Positions 45,338 through 57,500 of a stretch of DNA of 64,000 nt are shown one piece after another; position 1 is the first letter of the stretch; each line of letters begins with the position of its first letter. A program made the translations under genes and the position numbers. The stretch lies in NCBI GenBank assembly GCA_033030425.1, contig JAUFSD010000013.1:62001-126000 (forward strand), written 5' to 3'. Under the pieces are notes generated by a model, which saw only the letters and a program-made list of their open reading frames with translations, was not told where the DNA came from and did not search any database. The stretch is from Verpa conica. Taxonomy: Eukaryota; Ascomycota; Pezizomycetes; Pezizales; Morchellaceae.

Positions 45338-48300
45338 CTAAGCCCTTCCATCCTTCTTAAACTTTTCAAATACCGCGACAACACCATTGTTCCCCTCAAC
45401 CCTTGCCAATGTCTCTGGTGTCATGAAAATACCATTCCGCGACTTCCGCTTTGCTCCTCCGTTCAAAAGAATTCTCACAATCTCCTTATCATTGAAACGA
45501 GCTGCCCGATGAAGTGGTGTGCATTTCTCTCTATCCTTGACCTCAGTGTCTGCTCCGTACGCTAAGAGTATCTGTACCACATCCGCTTCGCTCTCCTCAA
45601 CTGCTCGTTGTAGTGGTGTGTACCCCTCGTTATCAGCCCAATTGACTTTCGCTCCGTTTTCTAGAAGCAGGGAGACAGTTTTCGCGTGACCACACTCTGC
45701 TGCTTTGTTCAGTGGCATGGCCCCATCCTTGTCTCCCGCATTAAGGTTCGCGTTTCTCTTGAGAAGCAACTTCACCACATCCTCACAGCCACTTTCAGCT
45801 GCCCGGTATAGTGGTGTACACCCACCGCCGTCCCTTGCCTCGATCCTGAGCCCTCTATCCAAAAAAACGTCGACTAGTCTCTCACTCCCTGCAGCGGCGG
45901 CAGCATGTAGTACCGTGAGGCCCTTCTCGTCTTCTGCCCCAATGTTCGCCCCCTTGTCTAAGAGAATCTGGACAGTCCCCACAGTGTCCACAGTCCCAAC
46001 GGTCTCCATGGTTTTTGCAGTTTTATTGAGGATAGCGGCGTGAAGTGGTGTCAAGCCCTGCTCGGTCTTCACTTCGACCTTCGCTCCCTTATTTAGAAGT
46101 AACTCTACCGTCTTTTTACGACCTTCGTAGGCTGCTCGGTGCAGTGCCGTGGATTCCGTGTTATCGGTAGCCTCAATGAACGCGCCTCCATTCAAAAGAA
46201 TCTCTACAACCTTCTCATGCCCCATGCAAGCTGCGAGATGCAACGCCCTTTCTTCAGAATCCATTTTTGCTTCAATATTGGCCCCACCTTTTATTAGAGC
46301 CTTTACCGCCTTCTCATGCCCGCGGAAAGCCGCAAGGTGTAGTGCTGTATATTCGCCCTTCCCTTGATAATCGAAATACCCTTCCCAATTGAAGTATGCT
46401 CCTGTACCCGCCCTGCTATTTAGAAGTGCCCTCTGAAACACCTCTATCACACTGTCGTGGCCATTCTCAGCTGCAAGGTGGAGTGGTGTATATTCCTTTT
46501 TGTTGTAGACTTGGATGTTAACCTTCTCTCTCAAAAGCTTTACTGCTGCGCTGACGTCTGTATTGCTGCCTAGGAGCATTTCAAGCACATCTACATGCCC
46601 TTCGCGAGCTGCTAAGTGTAATATCGTATTCTCCTCCTCTTCCTCCTTCCCCTCCACATCGACCTCCTTGTTGAGCATTTTTAGATCCTTTTGGAGGATC
46701 AGCTCCAGGGCGTCGGCTTCGTTATTCATCACGGCACTATATATCGTAATGTGACCTTTCTCGATTTCTATATTCTCTTAGTTTGGGGGCTCAATAATTA
46801 TAGTATTCATCATGAGAGGGAGGACCCTAAAAGAATCGGGGAGCCATCCCAAGATGAACACTACTTTATAACGAATCCGAGTAATTCTTACCGTCATGCA
46901 GCGTAAACTTTCTCATGTTTCTGACAACACTAGTATATGATGTGTTCCCAGTGTGCGCGAATTTGACCATATTAGAATGATCCCCTTCTGCGGGCAATAT
47001 TTCCTCAATTGTTGAAGGAAGTAGAAGTGCCGATGATTCTGGCCCCACAGTTGTGGTATAGTCGCCACCCCTTGAATATGTACCGTCCTCATTCTGGCTA
47101 GAAATCAGCGATGAAATTAACACTAGAAAAGACCGTGACATACCTTTTTCACCCTCTGAGTCTGATGTTTCTCTTCAAAACTAACTATTTTGAAGTTCTC
47201 GCAACATTTGATAAATTTATCCAAGTCCCCCTGAAGCGCTGTACCCTCACCGATCACTTTGACTAGAGGTTCCCTTGGTGAGCCTGGCTCAAGCATGGCA
47301 AGGATATCGTCTACGGTGAACCCGCGGTGGGGGGTCCCAAAAAATATTATGCCGCGGGTGGTCTGGAACAGTGGGTAATGTAAACTTGCTTCCTCACTAG
47401 CTCTGACAATTGCCTTTGTGAATAATGAGTTAGTACCTAATAGTGTAATAGAACTGGAGAATATAATTTTGTTACCTGAGCAAGAACAATACCGCCGAAA
47501 CTATGGGCGATGAATACTATTGGCCTATTCCGTTCCTGTAGATGGGTCCTTAGATTATTTTTGACACCCTTAATAGTGGATTCGCAGGATCATGTACCTG
47601 CTCTGATCTTCGCGCCTTTGTCAACTCCTCTAGGAGCGCTTTCGCATAGTCCAAGGTTGTGTGATTCACATGGCTTTTCAGATCTGTGTTGTATCCGTAT
47701 ATCATAGTCCTACACTTTGGAAAATCCTCGAGGAAGAAATCACGCAGCCACATATTTGGTAGATTCCCTCGGCCTGTCCACGATCCATATGCATGGCCAT
47801 TAAGTCCACATATAGCCACAATGCTATATAAAAATAGTAAGCGCATTTCCTTCGGAATATAACGATTATAACTTACTCTGCTCTTATATGTCTTCCCTCT
47901 GGAGAGTATAGTTGGGTGAGACCATAGAAGTCCTTATCAACAGCTACATTTCTAGGAGGATTGCCGACAGGGACTTGGCGGGTTTCGCAGTTGCCGAGAC
48001 GATTGAGTTCATCTGGGGTCTTTGGTGTGAATTGGATAAAGGCCGTATTGGTCCCATCACCGTAACAGGATGAACATATCGTAACCCGACTAGTATCAAT
48101 CTCAGCACCCGCCCCCGGGAATGCCGACAAGAATGCAGCTTTCAAGCCATCTACCGTAACCTCGGGGGGGATTCTTGTAACTCGGAAAACTGGTGTCTTT
48201 GGAGCCTTTATTTCTACCTCTCGAGCTGTCTCTTTCGGCCCTAAAGCTGTTGATGCTGCTGGAATTGTTGCTCCCACCTTGGGAGCTGCTGCTATCACCT

Positions 48301-48499
48301 TTGGAACTTCTTCTTGTGCCTGTGGGACTGTTTCTTGCACCCGGGGAACTACCGCTTTCACCTCTGGAACCACTTGCAGAGGTATGGTGGGCTCTTCCAC
48401 AACCGGTCCCACCTGTTGCTGCGTACCAATCGTCTCCGCGACCGTCGGTAGCGTCTGTTTCGCTCTTTTCCCACAAAGATTCTTGAAGAACCTCTTCAT
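45338..48499 (-). CDS. SERAC1-like esterase with ankyrin repeats, copy B, 6 exons
   Basis: Exons 48499-47877, 47823-47598, 47535-47476, 47413-47144, 47093-46892 and 46755-45338 join to 932 residues. It shares the plan of copy A: basic start with FKNLC, a Val/Pro/Gln-rich segment (residues 27-95), the FRVTRIP-to-DFYGLTQLY module, then VAICGLNGHAYGSW, AHSFGG (Ser295), IFFGTPHRG and GDHSNMVKF (His432). Exon 2 is 226 nt in both copies, and both exon 2s begin CATTGTGG after a GTAAGTT donor, so intron positions are conserved. The ankyrin array is longer than in copy A, with 11-12 repeats; one repeat carries an insertion built of VGTVDTVGTV. The GT-AG sites are consensus and phases match. No NACHT or NB-ARC segment is present. 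Confidence 0.9.
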
Positions 48500-48782
48500 A
48501 ATTGCAGCTGAGGATATAGCGAATTAATGAAACCTCTCCACAATTATCGAGGAAAGCGGGTTTTAGAGCAAGTTCTGCGAGATGTAACAAGTGAGAGGGG
48601 AGGGCGCGGGGCTGATTGATATGACCACTAGCGACTGGAACGGAGGACAATACGAATACAGACACGGCCCGGGGGGCACCTTGTTAGTATTCGAAGCAGG
48701 AAAGTTTTATATTCACCAACCGAAGCTACATTTAATGCATAGAGACCGCCACATCCAATAAAGACCCCCTTAGTCCAAGACT

Positions 48783-48814
48783 TGCATTTTCGGGTACTTA
48801 TTGCCTACCACGAG
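48783..48814. repeat. Solo arm of the 38882-39029 foldback family
   Basis: This matches the right arm at 38993-39029 over about 32 bases, with differences that are G-to-A or C-to-T type. No partner arm is visible nearby. Confidence 0.6.
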
Positions 48815-49402
48815 CTTAGCTAAAAAAGTCTCCCATATTGGCGGCAGTCTCCGGTGAATAAACCCCGCCTATTGGTTTGGCGCTGATATCTTTGAAAGCA
48901 GGGGTTTTGGTTGGTGTTGATGCCCCCTAGTGAGAAAAGTAGGGTGTGAGGGTAAATGATCAGGACTGTCTCCGGTTTGACAGAACATTGGCGGAGCCTA
49001 CGGTTGGCTTATCCCTTTCTCTGGTGATGCTGCCCACCCAAGATGGGGGCCAAAGGACTTGAGAAGATTAAAATCTTCTTACTGGCCAGAAGTATTGTCT
49101 CTGCCAGATACTTTACTCAAACGCTGTTGTTTATTGGTTATGTTGTGATTGACTAAGCTACAGCACCGCCACATTGGGTGGGCAGCAAGCCCCACCAGAC
49201 AAAGGGATAACGCTGGAGAGATTCTAGTGACATTTTTTCCCCCCCACACAGATCTTGCGTGCTTTGGGTGCACTCTGGCTTCTTTCAATCGCGCACACAA
49301 ATATTGAGGCCATCGGCGCCGAGTTCTCATCACTTCTGCTCACACCCTAGTACACCTATAAATTTGTGGGAATAAGAGTTTGATATTCATGTATGCTACG
49401 AG

Positions 49403-49646
49403 TACCGTATTAACTGACAAGAACTAATTTTGCGCTAAGAAGTTGAAATAAGATGTGGCTCATGAAGTAATTCAAGACAGTAAATCGATTTGTTTTAAAA
49501 GCAGACACTTAAATCCTTTTGCCATATATAGTGTGATCTTCCTGCTGTTTTGAGAGAAAAAAACTCCCTATAGGGGTTAGGTGACTATGTCACATCTTAT
49601 TTCAACCTCTTGGCGCGTTGTCGGTTCTTGTCAGTTAATGCGAGTA
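49403..49646. repeat. Foldback (MITE-like) element, second family
   Basis: Arms 49403-49457 and 49591-49646 are inverted copies at roughly 80% identity, including perfect blocks TTAACTGACAAGAAC and GTTGAAATAAGATGTG. The 133-base centre is AT-rich and non-coding. Size and structure fit a non-autonomous DNA transposon; the transposase source is not in the window. Confidence 0.75.
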
Positions 49647-49679
49647 TTATCTTGTCATCTCATGACGTTTTGAAAACGG

Positions 49680-49744
49680 ACTGCTATTGCATACTATACA
49701 AGACAGTGCCAAGACCATAGTTTTGTATGATATGCAATAACAGT
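49680..49744. repeat. Short inverted repeat
   Basis: 49680-49701 and 49723-49744 pair over 22 bases with about three mismatches (core CTATTGCATA against its complement). It lies 33 bases after the preceding foldback and may be part of a nested or larger element. Confidence 0.55.
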
Positions 49745-50291
49745 CTGTTATGCGATGAATGAGACAGCAGGCCCGGAGAACCTACCTTAGGCAATCCTCT
49801 CGTCTCCGGGACGAGAGAAAACTTGGACATACACCAGTCCAGGACAGTAGAGGATTCTTAACCCGACAACACATAGTAGGTATACTTCCAATGGATACAT
49901 AACATGGCTGGTAGATGTGCTGGCCGATTTGTATTCTAATCTAGCCTAGTACCTCGATCATGACCCTACAATGCTCTCTGGGGAAGGTCACATTTTTATG
50001 AATGGTGAGGTCTTACATTAGAGTGGTTTCGCGGGACAATATAGACCTACCTATGGTTCAATTGTTGCACCGCCAAGAAACTCTTTAGTTGAAAAGCCCA
50101 CGATGATTACCTGGTTTCAGCTAAGCAGTTGCGATATGATGGATTCCGGAACGCATCAAATGAATCAAGAGTGGTGGAAGCGAATGTGGGTGTACCAGGG
50201 TGGCATACTACTGATGTTTCAGTATTGCCGAGGCGCTGACTAGAATACGTCAGACCTGCTAGCCACACCTTATTTGAACGTCCTATATATC

Positions 50292-50326
50292 GCGCTTGAG
50301 ATCCTCACCAATATAATCTCAAGCGC
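50292..50326. repeat. Perfect 10-bp hairpin
   Basis: GCGCTTGAGA at 50292-50301 and TCTCAAGCGC at 50317-50326 are perfect inverted copies with a 15-base loop. No gene is adjacent, so the role is unknown. Confidence 0.6.
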
Positions 50327-51551
50327 TTAAACAAGTGTGGTAAACCTGACGCTGGGCGCTAGCTTTTAAAAGAGATATCTGGGGTTCTAGCCTATGCAAA
50401 AGGTACATACAGTTACAAGTTTAGCCAACAGGTTTGTGAGAGTCTATGTGAGTATTCCGAAGGAGCGATGCGGCTCAAGGCTGTAAGGCTGAAGGGGCTG
50501 GGCGGGTAAGGCTAAGCGAGCTTGGGAACGGCTAAGCCCAAGACACTGGGGTCTGGTGAGACTTTTACAGGATTGGTCAAGCCATTTTATTAGGATTGCC
50601 AGTAGAATTTACGGCACCCAGGCACAATTCGTCATATAGACGTAATCTATAAGATTTCTATTGGTGACGGTGAAAAACAAGCATCTTGTGCTAAAACAGG
50701 GTGCTAAAGGAGCTGTAAGGCATCCCACTGCAGATATTAATAGTAACAGTATTTGAAAATACTATTACAGCTTAAGAGAGACCTGAAGAGCCCTTCTGTA
50801 TTTCTGCGACTGTAATGGTTTTACTATTTGTATATTTTCTCTGAGTGCTGCACCTCATGTGGGCTTATACTCGGGTCAGGGAGAACCTTCAAGCAAGACT
50901 CATTGGCTAGAAGAACAAAAGGATAGTTCCTGTTCGCCGCAGGGGTCACCCTGGTTTTTCCAAGCTTCCCTGACCCGGGGAGGTATAGTAAACGTCATCT
51001 AGTCATGATGTTCGTGTCTGACTAAGTTTTGACAGCGGGCGCGCAAGTCAGTGGCGTCTGCTCCTTTCCATATGTATGTGCTACGCGACGGATAAACCCA
51101 AACACCTTTCAGTAAGCGACTCCCGCCAGTTCAATACGTTTATGTTTGTAAAGACCCACCCAGCCTACGGATTGTTCTTGAGGTGTGAAGCGTAGAAGCC
51201 GCTTGTGCATGGAAAGGATACGCCTCGGTAATTAGCATTAATGGATAAGAGTGAGGTTCTAAGGGCTGACTTATGAATGGGAGAGGGAATAGCATGTCTC
51301 GAGATCTAGGTTACAACTTTTCAACGCTGGAGATAATCCCCGAGAATACTACTGCATTTAAGGATACTAAAGGTATCATACCTCATTCTTCCCTCGTCTA
51401 CCGTAGCTAATAAACCTGTAAAATAGGGTCAAGGGGCGAATGCCCAGAGCTTCCTCTACAATACTGGGCCAAGGCACTAGCCTATCACTACCTTGTTAGA
51501 GTAAAGTTCCATCAATTCACACCGCTCAAAGCCGGGATTTTCATACTTCTG

Positions 51552-54500
51552 ATGGCCGACTCTGCAAATGCTGCATGTTCCCCTCCTGACTGCGCGCCCC
51601 CGGAGGGATGGGATAACTTCGCCAATAACCTTGCGAGCGACTTGGCCCCCTTGCTCACCCTGCTTGGTGAGCAGGTAACGACACAGTACTTGAGCGAGTC
51701 GTTGAGCTGGGTCGATAGTTTACTTTTCGCACTCGCCCCTCTGGGAATAATCACGGCGATGGTTGCAGCAATCCGGGTTGCGGGCACGCCATTACTCCGG
51801 TCTCTGATCGGCAGAGCGAAAGAAAGCCGTGGCACAGTCGAAGCCGCTTTAATGTCGTCCACATCATCGGATGTATGTGAGCTCTGGAATGGCGAAGGTG
51901 TTGTTCGCGTCCTTGGCTCTCCGGTTCTCCTCCAGCTCGTCCATCTAGACTTGGAGGAAGATTTTGAACAGGAGTCGGAGAAGCAAATTGTCAATGATTC
52001 TGCCGGAATCTACCTCTTCCGTGAGGCAATCAAGCTGAATCTCTACAAAAGGCAGGGGAATATAGACTCGGCTACCGACCCAGATTCTAGCGGAGATGCG
52101 GACGCAGATTCAGATATAGAGAATTTACTGGCTCGCCAGAACCCTCCTAACCTTTCATTAAATGTTAGCATCAAGCCTCTTGACCAGCGTGTTATTATTT
52201 CTTTTGTAGCACTTGGATTTCTCTTGCAGGGTGGAGTACTGGTTTTTTCTGCAATCACTCAGTACTATTTAAAGCTGCCGAAGAACAATGCCACAGTTGC
52301 GGCCTATGGTTTCCCGGTCTTTCTCGCTGGAACACTCATTCTAGCGGTGGGAATGTTTTTGTGTGCGCAAGCTGTAGAGACGAGCACCAAGGAAGTCACC
52401 TGGGAGTCAACAGAGAAGGGGGGCTCTAAATCCATCATATGGCTTCAACAAGGGGGGCAAACCGTTGGCGACCAACGATTCGAACCTTTCGCACGACGCT
52501 CAGGAAACAGATCCCCAGGAAACAGGATCATCACGTCGGAAAAGGCAGTAACAAAAGTAGAAAGGGCCGAGGAACCGACAGCCAGGTCTTCTCTAGTCAC
52601 CGCTGCCATCAGCTTTGCTTTGATCGGTTTCATCGCTCAGTTTATCGGTTTGCGCGCGATGCATCCGTCAGTTATAGTAGCGCAGTTAGGGGCAGTCTTA
52701 ATAATGACTGTTCTCCGGTCCTGTGCCCATATCCAGCGGGAAGATCGCAATGATATCCAGTACCCCGATGAGGTGGAGGGGTATGAGTTGGACTGGCTTG
52801 CGAAGTACCTGAAGGAGTGCGAGTCGTGGGAGGTAATCACCGGGGCTGATGCACTACCGGTCCAAAGCTCGACTCGGGGCGCGATCTACACACCACTCCC
52901 GGACCCCACATCCAACGTAGCAATGGCGGTAATGAAGACTCGTGCCCGCTTGGCTAGGCTATCAAGCGATTGGCAACTTGAAAGCAGGAAGAAGGTTGAG
53001 ATACTCCATAGTATCATCGAGAGAACTATGGGGGAAGTTTTTGCGAGCATGGCCTTGGACGATGATTTGAAAGATAGTTATACGTTCGAGTGGGCTGTAC
53101 CGGTGAAGGCCAGTTTCAAGGATACCCAGATGAACGGTGGGCCCGTAAAACCCTACCATATCAACCTCAAGCTCAGTAGGACAAGAGACGAAAATTCAAA
53201 CTGGAGGGCTTGGAAAACAGAAAAGAGCGAGCTCGAAGCTGTTTTATGTCTCTGGATTTCCTCTCTCACAGAGGTCAGCAGGGCAAGGGCCAAGGTCCGA
53301 AAACCACACCTGAAACAGATCAGACTATTAGGACCGGCTACCCAGGGAACAAAAGTGGACTATAGGTTGTGGATTCATCGTGGGACAACACCTGAACAAA
53401 CGGTGCTGGATCCTCGAGTGGCTAGGTATTTCGGGTGGAGTCGAGGTTCCAGTGGTGGTGATAGTACGTCAGTAGAGTATCTGTGCGTCGATGCCGAAGG
53501 GGAGCTAGAGACGTTGTGTGCCCAAGAGCTATACGCCTTATTCCTATTCGAGTTGGTGAGTAGGATAAAGGGAGTTGGTGGAAACACAGCTCTCCGTACC
53601 GATGATTCTACTACCGGGACCACTGTTATACCCCGGGACAATGACTGGGCTCAATTCCGCCTCAGTAACTCGAATCTAGCATCACTTGCGGCAATTTATA
53701 ATGAATCTGGCCTCGGGACAACCGAGGAAGCATACTTCTGCATCGTTCCAGCTTTCAGCGCCATGGAAAAACTACCATATCCACACGAGGCATACAGTGA
53801 AGCTAGGAGGGCCTCGGAGAGATTGGGGAAGGAAGGAAAGTGGGATAAAGCTGCCGAGATTGATTCATGGCTGTATGATAACTCCAGGGCAACAAATGCT
53901 CCACCACGCGACATCAAAACTATCAGGGCAGAGGTCAGGAATCGTCTCCTAAAGCTGAGTCAAAGACTTGCAAAAAGCATCACAAAGGATGCCAATGAGC
54001 CCGACAATATCGAGAAGATATGGGATACCGTGTATTCGCAGCGCCAGGTACTCTCGGCCTCGCGGGTATCTGAGGACCGACCGTTCGTACTAGTGACCTT
54101 ATGTATGACTTTCAAGCGAGCAAAACCGGGGGTGGATGTTAAGGAGATAGTTGAACTTGTATGTGAAACCATACAGAGTTTGAGGACCCAGAAAGTGCAT
54201 ATAACTACTATGTTTAAAGATAAAGTACGAAAAGCACTAAACGCGGGATCAATTCACGAAACCGACAGCTTTGTGAGATTCCTATGGGCCAATACAATTC
54301 CTCGAGATGCGGGTAGCATAAAAAAGGATGACCACCTAGCATCGAAACTGCTGTTCAATGCCCGTCGGACAGCTGACGATTTTCTTTGTACCGATAAACT
54401 TAAGGGCTACCTCTCAAATACCGAATTTCTACGGTCCGCAGCAGAAACCAAGGCAGAAACTGGAGTTAGTGCGCATGAAATCAGCGATGGCCAAACCCCA

Positions 54501-57500
54501 GTTGATCTCTTGCTAATCAGGGGATTCCGGACACCGCTACAAATGGCAGCCGAAATTGGTCACGAAGAGACTGTACAAAAGCTTTTACAAGCCGGAGCCG
54601 ATGTTAATGCTAAGGCAGCCACACACCTTGGAAGAACAGCATTACAAGCAGCGGTAGAAGCTGGTAATGAAGTAGTTATGAAACAACTCTTGAAGGCCGG
54701 CGCCAGCATCAACGCCCCACCAGCAGAATATTCCGGCCGAACAGCATTACAGGCAGCGGCAGGGGCTGGTCACGAGGAAATTGTGAAGCAACTCCTGGCA
54801 AATAAAGCCAATGTCAGTGCCGAACCAGCTAGCACTCTTGGGCGCACAGCTTTGCAGGCTGCAGCAGAAGGCGGGCATGGTAGTGTCGTTGAGCTTCTTC
54901 TAGGAGCAAAAGCCCATATTAATGCAGCACCTGCACCTCACTCTGGGTTAACGGCCTTGCAGGCGGCGGCAAAGGGTGGTCATATAGAAATCGTGCAACT
55001 TCTTTTAAAAAGGGCTCATGGTACTATTACCAAAATTTATGCTGATAAAGATATTGATGCTAATGTTAGTGCAGTACCCGCGCCCCATCCTAGAGATTCA
55101 GACTCCCGAGGGATGGCAGATGATGCCTATAAAGGAACCATGAAGCTCCTTTCAGAGGCAGATCCCGATCCTAATATTGATTTCGATACCGGCACCGATG
55201 TTGATGCTCACTCTGATACTCACTCTGATACTCATTCTGATACTCATTCTGGTGCTGATTTCCGCGCTGATGTAAATACGGCACCGGCGCCTTATTCCGG
55301 ACTTACCGCTTTGCAGGCTGCGGCAAGTGGTGGTTATAAAGAAATTATTAAACTTCTCCTAGAAGAAAATGCCTCTGTCAACGCAGCACCGGCACCTCAT
55401 TCCGGAGTTACAAGCCTGCAAGCGGCAGCAAGGAGTGGAAATAAAGAAGTCGTGGCGCTCCTTCTAAAAGCCAATGCCGATGTTAACGCAGAGCCAGCCC
55501 CTCACTTTGGAGTTACGGCCTTACAAGTTGCGGCAAGAGGCGGTCATAAGGAAATTGTAGAGTTACTTCTGACTGCCAAAGCTTCTGTCAATGCTGCGCC
55601 TGCAACTTATTCCGGTGTTACAGCCTTGCAAGCAGCAGCAGAGGGTGACCATAAAGAAGTGGTAGAGCTGCTTCTAGCAGCTGGTGCCGATGTGAACGCT
55701 CCACCGGCAACAGAATCGGGACGAACAGCGTTACAAGCGGCAGCAGAGAACGACCATGAGGAGTTAGTGGAGCAGCTTTTGGCAGCCAATGCCGACGTCA
55801 ATGCTCTACCAGCAAAAGCATTCGGAAGAACAGCGCTTCAGGCCGCGGTAGAGAGTGGCCATAAAAACATCGTGAAGGCTCTCCTAGCAGTCAATGCCGA
55901 CGTCAATGCGGCACCAGCAGAGGAATCAGGTCGAACGGCACTGGAGTTGGCGGTTGATGCTGGTGATACAGAGATTTTCGAGCTGTTGTTGGCCGGGAAT
56001 TTTGATCTCGAAGCCGCGCTAGATATTGCGTTAGAGCGGGGGTACGATGAAGTGACTGTAAAGCTTCTTGAAATGGGGGATGTGAATTCCCAAAGAGGCG
56101 AAGACTTATCGACACCGTTGTATAGAGCAATAAAGCTAGGACACGATGCAACCGCTCGACAGCTACTGGCGAGGAAAGACGTTGATGTGAATCTGGCGAA
56201 TATAGATGGCTGTACACCACTATACGTGGCAGCGCTTTATAACCGCGAAGAAATGACTCAACGACTACTCGATAGAAAAGAAATTAATGTGAGCCTTACG
56301 GACAGTCATGGACGGGCGCCGCTCTCTATAGCAGTACGGGAGGGACACCAAGCCATTTTTCGGCAACTAATCGCAAGAAAAGACGTAGATGCAAGTCTTG
56401 CCAACAAAGAAGGGTTGACACCGCTGATCATAGCAGCATGGAAAGGACATGAAGAAATTGCCCGAGAGCTACTTGCGAGAGGGGACGTGGATGTGAATCT
56501 TACCGACAAAACCGGTCGATCACCACTATTCGTTGCAGTAAATCATGGAAACGAAGGTGTTTTTCAACAACTGCTTGCGAGAAAGGGTGTGGATGTGAAT
56601 CTTGCGGATAAGGACGGGTGGACACCACTGAACATAGCAGCATTTAAAGGGCACGAAGAAATTGCGCGGCAGTTGCTTGCGAGGGAGGACGTGGATATAA
56701 ACCTTCCGGATAATATAGGCCGAACACCACTATATACGGCAACGCAGTATGCGAACAGAGGGATCGCCAAACAACTACTCGCGAAAAAACAGGTGGAAGT
56801 AAACCGTGCAGATAAGGACGGATGGACAGCGCTTAACGTAGCAGCATGGAAAGGGCGCGCGCGAATTACACGACTCTTACTTGCCAGGGAAGACGTTGAT
56901 ATCAATCTTGCAGACAACATTGGGCGGTCACCGCTATACATAGCAGCGCGTGAAGGACATAAAGATGTTTCTAAACAACTACTCGCGAGAAAAGAAGTGA
57001 AGGTGAACTTTAGAGAATATGGAGAGGGGTGGACGCCACTATATAGAGCAGTGCTAGGCCAGAAAGAAGAAGTCGTCCGGCAGCTACTCGCGAGGGAAGA
57101 CGTTGATGCAGATCTCACGGACAGTATTGGGCGGTCACCACTATACATAGCGGTTCGTGAAGGCTACGATGGAATTATCAAACAGTTACTCGCAAGAAAG
57201 GACGTTGATATAAACCGATTCGAAATCAACGAACGGTGGACCCCGCTATACAGAGCAGTAATGAGTGGGAAAGAACCAGCAGTTCGAGAACTACTCGCGA
57301 GAGAGGACTTGAACGTGAATTTTACAGACAATATCGGTCGGTCACCGCTTTACATCGCGGCGCGCGATGGGCACGACGATATTGTCAAACAGTTACTTAC
57401 GAGAAAGGACATTAATGTAAACCTGGCCGAACCTAGTGAAGGGTGGACCCCGCTATATAGAGCAGTAAAAAGTGGGAGAGTAGCAGTAGTTCGACAACTA

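Larger units (their letters stand above)
48500..51551. other. Intergenic region with foldback elements
   Basis: No gene was found. The region holds one arm of the 38882 foldback family (48783-48814), a second foldback (49403-49646), a shorter inverted repeat (49680-49744) and a hairpin (50292-50326). The open frame at minus 49079-49333 has no motif. Confidence 0.5.

Noticed and set aside
56564..57148. Minus-strand frame of 194 residues inside the ankyrin gene
   Set aside because: It mirrors the ankyrin period (repeated SGVHPS and STSSLASS) and has no independent features.
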